From CALKYB01 sp964510575 (GTDB taxonomy: Bacteria > Bdellovibrionota_C > UBA2361 > SZUA-149 > CALKYB01), in NCBI GenBank assembly GCA_964510575.1, contig CAZECN010000024.1, positions 1 through 38,402 on the forward strand: a DNA stretch of 38,402 bases. The letters run 5' to 3'. A model generated the notes under the pieces. It ran no database searches and was not told the DNA's origin. It worked only from the letters and a program-made list of their open reading frames with translations. The position numbers and the translations under genes are program-made. The number at the start of each line of letters is the position of its first letter. Position 1 is the first letter of the stretch. This document shows, one piece after another, positions 25,547-33,430 of this stretch.

Positions 25547-25674
25547 CGTTAAAACTTTACAAACTAAGAGTAGTACAACTTACTTGGCAACAATTTGGGA
25601 CTAACATCCTTAGGACCAAATATTATCAACATTATGCAATAAACACCAACATCCGAATCCTAAGATGCATCTTT

Positions 25675-25707
25675 TAACGCCCTAAAAACATTGCTTTTAA
25701 GGCGTTA
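25675..25707. other. Hairpin in the gap before the PycTM-like gene end
   Basis: A 7-bp stem TAACGCC/GGCGTTA (25675-25681 with 25701-25707) with extra AAAA/TTTT pairing inside. It lacks a T tract on either strand, so terminator function is uncertain. Confidence 0.35.
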
Positions 25708-25822
25708 GGCTGAGCTAAACCCTAACTCTAGAAGTTACTGGCAAAATTTGAAATACATTTTAAAAGGCATATTCTTGCCCCTCAAATGCACTATGAGACT
25801 TTCTTTAGGGTTTCACTAAACA

Positions 25823-26350
25823 TTAGTTAAAAACTAAAGTGGTAGTAACTGCCGACAGAATCCCAATTAGAAAGACAATATAAGCCAGTTTCAACCAAAA
25901 AAATTTCCTTTCTAGAACTTGGCTGGCAACATAGTGAATATCTCTAATTGCTAGTTGAGCAATATTGTTGGTTTCAATTACCTCTTTTCTCATTTTCTCT
26001 AAATAATCACTCAATTCTAATTTAGAAATATGCGAGAAATGAAAAGGGTCAAAAGGATTTGATTCATCAATTTTATGCTGTCGATGCAAAATTGAAATTG
26101 TTGCCAACACGATAACCAAGCAAGAAGTCACAATAGCAATCAACGCCCCGTAAGAATATTTAGGATTACCTAATCCCTGGAAACAGAGAGGTATGATTAA
26201 AGCATTGAGAGTGATAACCCCCTGGGCTCTTTGGTCCGATAGCCCGACATAAGTGACCTGTTTAGAAATTATTGTAGAAAGAAGAGTGCCACGAAACGCT
26301 CTTTCCCATCCGGAACTAATCTCTTTTAAATTATCTTCCATAAAATCCAT
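25823..26350 (-). CDS. PycTM-like (Pycsar effector-like) membrane protein
   Basis: A 175-residue membrane protein. An amphipathic N terminus carries SDQRAQGVITLNALIIP at residues 38-54. Hydrophobic segments follow at about 66-88 and 152-172. Between them lies NPFDPFHFSHISKLELSDYLEKM and a helical region with LAIRDIHYVASQVLERKFFWLKLAY. The layout (DxRAqg-helix, helix, Phe/His-rich loop, Tyr-Leu helix, xxRKFxxLxxA helix) resembles the PycTM effectors of Pycsar anti-phage systems and related DUF5706-type proteins. No cyclase gene is nearby. Either ATG (26350 or 26341) could start it; no ribosome-binding site is obvious. Assignment rests on pattern recognition. Confidence 0.62.
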   Translation of the reverse strand: MDFMEDNLKEISSGWERAFRGTLLSTIISKQVTYVGLSDQRAQGVITLNALIIPLCFQGLGNPKYSYGALIAIVTSCLVIVLATISILHRQHKIDESNPFDPFHFSHISKLELSDYLEKMRKEVIETNNIAQLAIRDIHYVASQVLERKFFWLKLAYIVFLIGILSAVTTTLVFN

Positions 26351-26511
26351 GAGGTTTTAGGATACTAGATTCTTGCGCCAATCATCCTTTTTGAAGGTTG
26401 GGAGAATATATGGTGCTAACAACTATTTGGACAAGTACCCAAACTTAGTAAATACTATACAATAGAAGAATTATGGAGTATTCAACTATTTAAAAAAGCT
26501 AAAGATCGTCA

Positions 26512-27063
26512 GTGCGAAAGTCAGAAAACAAAAAAAAAGGCTTTGTAATTTGGTTCACCGGCCTACCTTGCTCGGGTAAAACAACTATATCCAAAGGACT
26601 AGAATCAGAATTGAAGGGTAGACACCAACTACCAGTCCAACACCTAGATGGAGATTCTGTTCGGTCGGTATTTCCCAGTATCGGATTTACTGAAGAAGAT
26701 CGAAATCGCCACGTTCAACAGATGGGATTTCTCTCCTCCATGCTTTCAGAAAATGGGGTGAACTGTGTGGCATCTTTCGTATCTCCTTTTAGTGAATCAA
26801 GAGATTTTTGCAAAAGTATTTGTGATCAGTTTATCGAGGTTCATGTCTCCACTCCCCTAGAGGAATGCGAAAAGAGAGATGTCAAAGGTTTATACAAACA
26901 AGCAAGAGACGGTAAACTTCTAAACTTCACCGGGGTTAATCATCCCTACGAAGAACCCGTAGACCCCTCGCTTAGAATAGACACTAGTAATAAAGAGCCT
27001 GCACAGTCAGTAGCTGAAGTACTCGACTACCTAAAAAAAGAGGGCCACATTGATCAACCCTAA
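26512..27063 (+). CDS. cysC: Adenylyl-sulfate (APS) kinase
   Basis: A 183-residue cytoplasmic kinase that phosphorylates APS to PAPS, the universal sulfate donor. The P-loop is GLPCSGKTT at 17-25 (Cys replaces the usual Ser/Gly). Other family blocks are LDGDSVRSVF, IGFTEEDRNRHV, SPFSESRD, DVKGLYKQAR and FTGVNHPYEEP. The GTG at 26512 is the first possible start because an in-frame TAA lies 12 bases before it. No ATP sulfurylase is visible. It ends 4 bases into the convergent sulfotransferase gene, so the pair likely works together to make and use PAPS. Confidence 0.92.
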   Translation: MRKSENKKKGFVIWFTGLPCSGKTTISKGLESELKGRHQLPVQHLDGDSVRSVFPSIGFTEEDRNRHVQQMGFLSSMLSENGVNCVASFVSPFSESRDFCKSICDQFIEVHVSTPLEECEKRDVKGLYKQARDGKLLNFTGVNHPYEEPVDPSLRIDTSNKEPAQSVAEVLDYLKKEGHIDQP

Positions 27064-27797
27064 GAAAACTCTACTCCGGACAAGGATTGAAGTATCTTAA
27101 GGTCTGGTTGATATTTCTCAAGTAAACTAGCTCGAGTCTGTTCAGCAAAGGCTGGTTTATCACCAGAGTTTTTCCCTACATCAAATTCGGGAGTGAAATC
27201 TTCTCTAATTTCAAGAAAACGACAAACTGTCTTAAATTGATTTGCACGATCCTTAATAAATTCTTCAAATTTTAATACTAGAAACTGCTCTTTAGGAAAA
27301 AGAGCCAAATAACGCTGCAGTTGTTCTCCATATAAACCAGATCTGTAGTACAGAGAATTATATAGATACTGAGGAGGATTACTAGTAAAGGCGCTAGAAC
27401 TGAACCGCCTATCTTCCGCCTCTAGCGCTTCTTCAAAAGTTTCACTCTCTTCAAATCCGTTCCTTCTCATCCAATCATATAGTGAATGAGCTCGATCTGC
27501 TGGATTACGAAGTATTAGCAAAAACTTGGCAGTTGGAAACAATGTCTTCAACAACTTAGCCGAGGAAGGGTTACTAAGATAAACATGAGAGGCTTCTCCA
27601 ATGATTTTTTCATCGGAAACTTTTTCATATAGTTCAAAGTAATCGATTGGATTCTTAACAACCTGAAAAGGACGACAAAAAAAGGAAGGTTCCTTTGGAG
27701 TTGTTAAAAAGACTTCAGGGTGTTGCCTCAATATATTATAAAGATGAGTTGAGCCTGATCTCCCTGCACCAAGTATGAAAAAATTAGGCTTATTCAT
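27060..27797 (-). CDS. PAPS-dependent sulfotransferase
   Basis: A 245-residue enzyme of the P-loop sulfotransferase fold. The 5'-phosphosulfate-binding loop GAGRSGSTHLYN is at residues 10-21 and the 3'-phosphate-binding segment LRNPADRAHSLYDW is near residue 95-108. It transfers sulfate from PAPS to a hydroxyl or amine of a glycan or small molecule; the acceptor is unknown. It converges on the APS kinase gene with a 4-base overlap, so the two cannot be an operon but are strongly linked by chemistry. The start ATG at 27797 directly precedes the core motif. A surface polysaccharide acceptor is an inference. Confidence 0.87.
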   Translation of the reverse strand: MNKPNFFILGAGRSGSTHLYNILRQHPEVFLTTPKEPSFFCRPFQVVKNPIDYFELYEKVSDEKIIGEASHVYLSNPSSAKLLKTLFPTAKFLLILRNPADRAHSLYDWMRRNGFEESETFEEALEAEDRRFSSSAFTSNPPQYLYNSLYYRSGLYGEQLQRYLALFPKEQFLVLKFEEFIKDRANQFKTVCRFLEIREDFTPEFDVGKNSGDKPAFAEQTRASLLEKYQPDLKILQSLSGVEFS

Positions 27798-28014
27798 AAA
27801 AGTTTAACTAAAGTTAGTGGAATATTGGCTTTGGAATTTCTCGTTTTACCTTTACTAACAAACAAATAAAAAGCAAAGCAAGATAGGTACTTCTTTAAGT
27901 AGACAAGCCACGTCCAGGTTAAGAAAATTGCACGCTATTCTGGGTTTACCGCACACTCTCCTCCACAGTAGGGGGCTACGGGATCAAAGAAATTAAGGAA
28001 GGAAAACAGCCATA

Positions 28015-28052
28015 TTATAACGCACTCAAAAATTATTTCGAGTGCGTTATAA
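28015..28052. other. Strong 13-bp hairpin
   Basis: A perfect inverted repeat (28015-28027 with 28040-28052; sequence TTATAACGCACTC) with a 12-base loop, 18 bases past the end of the hypothetical gene at 28070. No T run follows on the minus strand, so it may be a weak terminator or a protein-binding or processing site. Confidence 0.5.
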
Positions 28053-28069
28053 ATTTCCAACCTTTAAGC

Positions 28070-28510
28070 CTAAAAAGGTATTACAACCTTGTCATTTCGA
28101 GCATCGGCACAGTTCCATTTATTCCCATCATACTCCAGGTCATAAATCCTAGGTGATCCAACGCATTCTGAAAAACGGAGTTGTATTTTTGTACCCTTTA
28201 AAAACTCAGCGTAGATAATCAAATCGCATATAGAGCCCGATTGGTCACATGCACTTGTGTCCAATACGCCCCAGCTGGCAACAAGCTGAGTAAGCTCACC
28301 ATTATCCGGATCGAAGTGAAATACCATATCATGCGTTCCAAATCCTGGCTGATATACGAACAGTCTATCAGGGATTGCAGCAGTATCGCGATCACCGTCC
28401 TCTTCTTGATAATAGAAGGCTACCTTCAGCCGCTCTATTAATATGTTCAACATCGGCTTTCCATCAAGGTCACCGATGGCCTCTTGATACTTCTCTATTG
28501 CTGCTGTCAT
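28070..28510 (-). CDS. Hypothetical protein, 146 residues
   Basis: Unrecognised cytoplasmic-looking protein. I start it at the ATG at 28510 because AGGAGA lies six bases upstream; a longer TTG-initiated frame would swallow that ribosome-binding site. It begins with a helix (MTAAIEKYQEAIGDLDG), then appears mostly beta-strand, with Trp/Asp/Cys-rich stretches such as DTSACDQSGSICDLIIYAEF. There is no signal peptide. It is followed by the strong hairpin at 28015-28052 and sits alone between a sulfotransferase and an FkbM gene. Confidence 0.65.
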   Translation of the reverse strand: MTAAIEKYQEAIGDLDGKPMLNILIERLKVAFYYQEEDGDRDTAAIPDRLFVYQPGFGTHDMVFHFDPDNGELTQLVASWGVLDTSACDQSGSICDLIIYAEFLKGTKIQLRFSECVGSPRIYDLEYDGNKWNCADARNDKVVIPF

Positions 28511-28996
28511 AAGGTTTCTCCTGTTTGACAAATACCACGGGTTGAAAGGCGAGACCTATTTAGTAAAGTCTAGCCTTCCAACCATTATAGAACCTTTGTA
28601 TATTGGCTGCTTTCCGGGCTGGATTTTTTATCCCCCCGAAAAGCGGATTTTTCGTAACTACCTGTATTCAGTTGTGAGGAACCAGATCTTCATTTCAAAT
28701 TCATATCTGGTTAGTGAAGAAGGTTGTGACATGAATCCGCAAAATAGTGCCTTTTATTTTTAAAAGCTTCCCGAATTCCACGCCCCCTAACCCCCGAAAA
28801 TCATTAAAAACTTGCCTACGCCAATATGTTTTAAATTCAGTAGGAGACCAATCATACATTTGACAGAGTTTAGGGACCTGAAAATAAAGAGCTCCAGATA
28901 ATACCTGGCTCTGAAGATTTAGGGGTGGTTTGTGATGAATGCCTTAATCAATTCTCTTCCACGACTATAGGGAAGCTACAGAATCAAAATCCAAAA
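28511..28996. other. 486-base intergenic region without a recognised gene
   Basis: Nothing convincing. A 73-codon plus-strand frame (28542-28763) has no ribosome-binding site and an unpersuasive composition. No terminator or promoter could be defined. Confidence 0.4.
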
Positions 28997-29728
28997 CTAT
29001 AATACAGCTCTCTGAGATTGGATTAAAGGGGTTACACAGTGCTGTTTTAGCAACGAAAATTCGTAAGTTCGATCGCTAATATGAAGAATTCGGTATCCAT
29101 ATTCACGCAGAGAGTCTAGTGCCTCTTTGGTTTTCGAAAAAGAAATTGACCGATAGTTATGATGGAACTCTATTAGTAATTGATCGACTTCTATCTGGCT
29201 GGCAAGTATATCTCGCAGAACATCGTATTCGCCCCCCTCTATGTCTAATTTGAGCAAGTCCAACCGCTGATGACCTAAGTTCTTCATAATAGTCTTCAAG
29301 GAAAAAACAGGAGCCTCAAATCGCCTACTATCACTTTGTCCCTGTTCTAGCTTGACGGGTGTATAGTGTGCTGATGCTTGCTTGCGAGGCACAAAAAAGG
29401 AAAGGTTTCCATCAAAAGAAGCAAGACCATAATCGTAAAATTTGAATTTTTCAGGAAGAGACTGTTCTCCAATCCATTCTATTGAGCGCGGAGTCGGATC
29501 AAACGCATGCACTGTTGCCCCAGTTTGCTTAATCAAAGCTAAATCAAAACTGATATCTGTGCCAACTCCAACAGAGTAAATTACGCTATCTGGACCAAGC
29601 AAACTAGTACTCAAAGTCCAAGTGCCATCGGCTAGACCAACGGGACTCTTTTGACAGTCAAGTTCTTCTGTATAGCCTCGAGCTGCCAGGAGTTGGCGAC
29701 GAAGGCGGCGTTTAACTCGTTTAATCAA
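28997..29728 (-). CDS. FkbM family methyltransferase
   Basis: A 243-residue SAM-dependent O-methyltransferase. The SAM-binding region is IYSVGVGTDISFDLAL (about 50-65) followed by AFDPTP. The family-typical LLKLDIEGGEYDVL block lies near residue 158-171, with the LLIEFHH strand after it. FkbM-type enzymes methylate sugars or macrolide hydroxyls. The start is a TTG at 29728 with GGA upstream, because no ATG or GTG is available near the N terminus (a basic VKRRLRRQLL helix). It lies among sulfotransferase and PEP-CTERM genes, so a surface glycan is a plausible target. Confidence 0.85.
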   Translation of the reverse strand: MIKRVKRRLRRQLLAARGYTEELDCQKSPVGLADGTWTLSTSLLGPDSVIYSVGVGTDISFDLALIKQTGATVHAFDPTPRSIEWIGEQSLPEKFKFYDYGLASFDGNLSFFVPRKQASAHYTPVKLEQGQSDSRRFEAPVFSLKTIMKNLGHQRLDLLKLDIEGGEYDVLRDILASQIEVDQLLIEFHHNYRSISFSKTKEALDSLREYGYRILHISDRTYEFSLLKQHCVTPLIQSQRAVL

Positions 29729-30378
29729 TTTCTTTCCGTGAACTACTATGTCTACAAGAAGTTAGAATGAATATTTCCCAGTTGATATCCTGAACATAGC
29801 AATAGAACAATAATACTGTCATCTCACCACACTATAAACTACAAGTGTATGGATGGGAAAACGTGCTCCTTTTGTATCTAGATTAACTAAATTCTGCTTT
29901 GTATTCCTGGCTTATGATATGCTCCAGTTGATTTTATACTTCGGTTAAAAGGCCACATTCTTTCGCCAGGAAAATGGTGATGAGATCTGAAGACTCAATT
30001 TTAAATCTTAAAAAGAACAGCCGGGAGAGCTGTTTAGTAGAAAGTGCCTTGGAGAATTAATGGGCAGTTCAGGGAAAACCTTGCCTCTTAATACACTTAA
30101 TATTTCCTCCCTTTATTTCCAACTACCTAAAAATCGCTCCAAGAGAGGGAATGCTCGAGTCTAGGAAGGTAACTCCATGAAAATTTTACCTATCTTAGTC
30201 AAATTTCGACCAATTATCTTAATTTAAGTCTTTACATTATGGCACTATCGTATTAAAAATGTGCAAATTGCACATTTCTAAGAAACAGGAGCCAAACTCA
30301 ATAAGAGCTTTAGTTTGGTTTGTTCGGGTGAAAAAACAAAATTGGATGTTTTCCAATTATAATAATGGAAGTCTCAAC
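29729..30378. promoter_or_regulatory. 650-base regulatory or empty region before the PEP-CTERM gene
   Basis: Between divergent FkbM and PEP-CTERM genes. It contains a 21-base palindrome at 30257-30277, a TGGCAC (sigma54 -24-like) just upstream without a convincing -12, a short 6-bp hairpin AACAGC/GCTGTT near 30017, and a 16-codon ORF (MKILPILVKFRPIILI) near 30178 after a GGAAGG. None of the last three is strong. Confidence 0.45.
30257..30277. promoter_or_regulatory. Perfect 21-bp palindrome, probable operator
   Basis: Arms AAATGTGCAA (30257-30266) and TTGCACATTT (30268-30277) with a one-base centre. It ends about 100 bases before the PEP-CTERM start. Perfect odd-centred symmetry suggests a dimeric regulator-binding site. 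Confidence 0.6.
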
Positions 30379-31128
30379 ATGATTTATTCAGCAAAAAGAC
30401 TAGTAAAAAGAGTCATTATATTAGCTACAATGGTAATGTATTCAGTTACCGCTAGTGCCACTACAATAAACTACAATTTCGATAGTGGTACCCTTAACCC
30501 TATGTTTAGTGTCGATGGCGTAGAGTACTTTAGAATTAGCTACGATCTTTCCTCTGGACTCACAGGAAAACTAGACACTGCCACTGGAACCTTTCAGCTT
30601 GCAGGAACTGTTTCAGGTGTTGCCCAAGGAGCACTCTGGTCAAATGTAACAGGTCAGACATCAACTATCACTATAGATCAAACGTTCACTGGCCTAACTC
30701 TAGAAAATTACAATGGTGAAGAGTTTTGGGTTGCAAGGGCCGGAAGTACCTCCACAGGTACTATATCAGGATCACTGATGGGACTTAATTTCTCTTTCAA
30801 CATTGATCAGAATTTCGCGAATGTAGTACAAGCCTCTGGCCCTGCGTTGAACAACAGATATGCAGAATTCGTAGATACTGGTGATTTCGCAACACTTCTA
30901 GGAAACCTAGGGTTTAACAATGACGGAAGAACCTACTTTGAGTCTTGGATTACCAATACGAGCCCAGTAGCACTACTTGGCGAAGAATTCGATATTTCTG
31001 GTGATTCGCATTCCACTGTGTTCGAAGCCGAGCCTGTTAGAACAGCGGAGACTCCTGAGCCAAGCACCGTTTTACTTTTAAGTCTTGCTCTAGTCGGAGC
31101 TGGGGTTTTGAGAAAAAAGAATTGCTAA
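30379..31128 (+). CDS. PEP-CTERM sorting-signal exported protein
   Basis: A 249-residue exported protein. I start it at the ATG at 30379: GGAAG lies upstream, and the sequence then begins with a proper signal peptide (KRVIILATMVMYSVTASA). A longer frame from 30259 would start inside the palindrome and bury the signal. The mature part is beta-rich and has Asn/Thr/Gly-rich repeats typical of matrix proteins. The C terminus is the PEP-CTERM signal: PEPST, a hydrophobic LLLSLALVGAGVL helix, then RKK. Exosortase cleaves such signals; no exosortase is in the window. A terminator follows at once. Confidence 0.88.
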   Translation: MIYSAKRLVKRVIILATMVMYSVTASATTINYNFDSGTLNPMFSVDGVEYFRISYDLSSGLTGKLDTATGTFQLAGTVSGVAQGALWSNVTGQTSTITIDQTFTGLTLENYNGEEFWVARAGSTSTGTISGSLMGLNFSFNIDQNFANVVQASGPALNNRYAEFVDTGDFATLLGNLGFNNDGRTYFESWITNTSPVALLGEEFDISGDSHSTVFEAEPVRTAETPEPSTVLLLSLALVGAGVLRKKNC

Positions 31129-31134
31129 ACTCTG

Positions 31135-31161
31135 AAAGGCCTTGCCTCCGGGCAAGGCTTT
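31135..31161 (+). terminator. Intrinsic terminator after the PEP-CTERM gene
   Basis: A stem CCTTGCC/GGCAAGG with TCCG loop, extended by AAAG/CTTT, beginning just after the stop codon. The trailing T run is short. Confidence 0.75.
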
Positions 31162-31198
31162 GTTCCACCCCATTGGTAGAACTACCGGAGTGGGTTGG

Positions 31199-31573
31199 TT
31201 ACTTGGCTAAACCATTAAACTCCCCATCGAAGTTTGCATCATATAACTCGCCTGAGCTCGACATAAGAAGAAACAAATTCTTATCTTCTTCTTTTTGAAC
31301 AAACTTCAAAATATAGAAGCCTTTTCCTTTCCTAACTATTGATTTCTCTTGATCACTCACCTGCTCCCAAGTGCTATCAAGAGGGATCCCTTCAACTGGT
31401 TTCTTCGTTTCGATTGCTTCGGCAACTCTCTTAGTTGCGGCTTTTATAATTTCTTCTTCACTAAGCTCAGCTACTTTTTCATCAGAGTGTCCATGAGCAT
31501 GACTATGTCCCGGTCCTGCAAGAGCTAATGGAGCAAACAAAAGAATTAACAAGATTTGATATAAACTTTTCAT
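31199..31573 (-). CDS. His-rich exported protein, DUF6488-like
   Basis: A 124-residue protein with a cleavable signal peptide (LLFAPLALAGPG) immediately followed by HSHAHGHSDE, a His cluster suited to Cu, Zn or Ni binding. The rest is a small domain with WEQVSD, KGKGFYILKFVQ and LFLLMSSSGELYDANFDGEF, a pattern I recall for small periplasmic DUF6488 proteins. A metal-binding periplasmic role is inferred from the cluster; no partner transporter is nearby. A small membrane ORF ends 17 bases upstream on the same strand. Confidence 0.7.
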   Translation of the reverse strand: MKSLYQILLILLFAPLALAGPGHSHAHGHSDEKVAELSEEEIIKAATKRVAEAIETKKPVEGIPLDSTWEQVSDQEKSIVRKGKGFYILKFVQKEEDKNLFLLMSSSGELYDANFDGEFNGLAK

Positions 31574-31590
31574 TACATGTCTCTAAGAAG

Positions 31591-31767
31591 TCAAAGCTGT
31601 TTTTTATAATTATCTAAAGGTAGAACCTCTTTTTTCTCTTGATGAACAAGAAAGTGGTCATCTTTGTTTATAGGATATTCTTCAGAATACTCATTATTAA
31701 AGTAGCCATGAAGCTGCATTAGAAAAAGCATAAATCCAACAACTATTAAAAGAAAATTAGTAGTCAA
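31591..31767 (-). CDS. Small single-pass membrane protein, 58 residues
   Basis: A short frame starting with TTG at 31767 and ending just 17 bases before the DUF6488-like gene. Residues 5-19 are a hydrophobic helix (FLLIVVGFMLFLMQL) and the rest is charged (NNEYSEEYPINKDD, QEKKEVLPLDNYKKQL). No clear ribosome-binding site was found, and the first ATG is inside the helix. The helix, clean tail and spacing suggest a real co-transcribed gene, though it may be a remnant. No family is recognised. Confidence 0.42.
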   Translation of the reverse strand: MTTNFLLIVVGFMLFLMQLHGYFNNEYSEEYPINKDDHFLVHQEKKEVLPLDNYKKQL

Positions 31768-32015
31768 ACTAATCTATTTAAAAGAGTCTCTTTTTCACCA
31801 ACCTGACAACAAAACAAGCATCGCTGACAAGATAAAAGATAGGATATTAGTACAACCCGCTTTCTGGGAGAGGTAATTCCTAGCTAAACGCCGCCCTTTA
31901 ACAACATCTACAAAGGTTTGTTTTGATTTCAGTCTTACTGAAAAAAGCAGAGGAAATAAGGTTATGAATGATGTTTTAATTACTCAGCAAGCAGCCACTT
32001 ACCGGAGGAATACCC

Positions 32016-32573
32016 TTAGAGGTTTCCAGACAATGCTGACGGCAAAGTTAACTCAGCTTGTAGATCAAAAAAGGTATCACAAGAGTAACTTACGCGCTCC
32101 AGCCTCGCTCTAGCGGACAAAATAGCAAAATTATTACCCTCCCCTGTTGAAACAAGAGTAGCCAGCAGGCGGGCATCACCATCTCCCGGCGGATTGAAAG
32201 AGCCTTCAAGTTGCGCTGCTTCCAGTGAAAACTCAATAAATGAAGTTCCGTCATCACAAACTTCGATTATAGGAAATAGTGGCTCTCCTGAAGGGTTTCC
32301 TGAAAGTGTAGCTCTACTGAACATGAGAGCAGAAGGAAGCCGCAAAACCAAAACTGCTGATCGACCTTCATTAATTACAGCGGTAATTCCATAGCTAAAG
32401 TCTACAGAAATATCTGTCTCTAGATTGTCTTCCGCAGTCAAGGCCATTGCGGTGACTAAAGCACCAGGTTCTCCATCGGCGAGCAATGCTTCATCGCTCG
32501 CACCACTACCACCACAACCATTTAGAACGGGCATTACAAGTAAGACTATTATTAAGGCTTTCAATCTATTCAT
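32016..32573 (-). CDS. Hypothetical lipoprotein, 185 residues
   Basis: Predicted lipoprotein with lipobox VLNGC (Cys20) after LIIVLLVMP, then a Gly/Ser-rich start (GCGGSGASDE). The remainder alternates strands with two Cys (EVCDDG and YSCDTFFD), possibly a disulfide. The ATG at 32573 is chosen over an upstream TTG because the signal peptide then sits at the N terminus. No family recognised and no operon partner is apparent. Confidence 0.68.
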   Translation of the reverse strand: MNRLKALIIVLLVMPVLNGCGGSGASDEALLADGEPGALVTAMALTAEDNLETDISVDFSYGITAVINEGRSAVLVLRLPSALMFSRATLSGNPSGEPLFPIIEVCDDGTSFIEFSLEAAQLEGSFNPPGDGDARLLATLVSTGEGNNFAILSARARLERVSYSCDTFFDLQAELTLPSALSGNL

Positions 32574-32748
32574 TACCTTTGCTTTACACGCTCTTGGTGG
32601 ACATTCCAAATATCAGTTTGTCGGATTCAGGAGGCAGCGTCAAAATATCGACCAACCCCCAAGAGGTTTTGATTAGGCAACCATTTAAGCCCTTCTCATA
32701 AATTCTTAACACCAAGCTTTGAATTTTAAAGCTTGATTCTGTCACCCT

Positions 32749-33306
32749 CTACTTTTCAATAGAGAGGCCTAAATTAGGAATAAAACCGGATTTGATACTG
32801 ACCTTGCCTGTCTCCTTATCCAACTCAAATGGACAAGTGCTACATTGAATTCTCCAGTCAGTGTTTGGAAGGTCCTTGAGCCTCGGATCTGATTCACCGC
32901 TGGCAAGCGTAGGCTCGTTGTCTGCGTCTAATCGTTTCTTGAGTAAATCTAATAACAAGTCGTCAATGCCTAGTGGTTCGGCAATTTGATAACTTGTACC
33001 GGGAAATTGCGCTGCAGCCTGACTTGTAAGGCTAGGAATATCGCGGGTCCAATGCTTGCCTTTAGCAAGAAATAAAGGAAGGACTACAATATGCATAGCA
33101 CCCCTCTCAACACAGGCAGCATAGGCGGCAGAAATATCAGGCATGGCTAACTCCATGTGGGCTGGCTCAACAATTTGGCAATCGCCTGAAAAACGGTTAG
33201 CAAAAAGCTCTACAACATTTTTAAGGCTATCATTAGACTCAGCTCGGCGACTGCCGTGATCACAAATAATTATACCGGTGGTGTCTTTCTTTGAAGAAAT
33301 AGTCAT
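32749..33306 (-). CDS. CbiX-like sirohydrochlorin chelatase family protein
   Basis: A 185-residue protein related to the single-domain CbiX/SirB chelatases. The N-terminal GIIICDHGSRR carries the metal-site His, followed by EPAHMELAMPD and PLFLAKGKHWTRDIP with a second His. These enzymes insert cobalt, nickel or iron into tetrapyrroles. The C-terminal part (WRIQCSTCPF) adds a Cys pair not seen in minimal CbiX. No other tetrapyrrole gene is present, so the metal and pathway are open; sirohaem or cobalamin synthesis is most likely. The ATG at 33306 starts it. Confidence 0.82.
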   Translation of the reverse strand: MTISSKKDTTGIIICDHGSRRAESNDSLKNVVELFANRFSGDCQIVEPAHMELAMPDISAAYAACVERGAMHIVVLPLFLAKGKHWTRDIPSLTSQAAAQFPGTSYQIAEPLGIDDLLLDLLKKRLDADNEPTLASGESDPRLKDLPNTDWRIQCSTCPFELDKETGKVSIKSGFIPNLGLSIEK

Positions 33307-33430
33307 TATTAATCATTAATATCGGGGAAAACCTAGATTTACCCTTAGCCAAAAACATTTAATTCTTCAAGAATTCCATAGGGCTTTGTCCTAGAGGCTA
33401 AATTAGAAAAGTGTTTGGATAGTTTATAGT

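Noticed and set aside
28542..28763. A 73-codon plus-strand ORF as a gene
   Set aside because: No ribosome-binding site, unconvincing composition, and it starts in the upstream region of a well-supported minus-strand gene.
30230..30260. A sigma54 promoter upstream of the PEP-CTERM gene
   Set aside because: TGGCAC fits the -24 element, but the expected GC-containing -12 element is absent at the right spacing.
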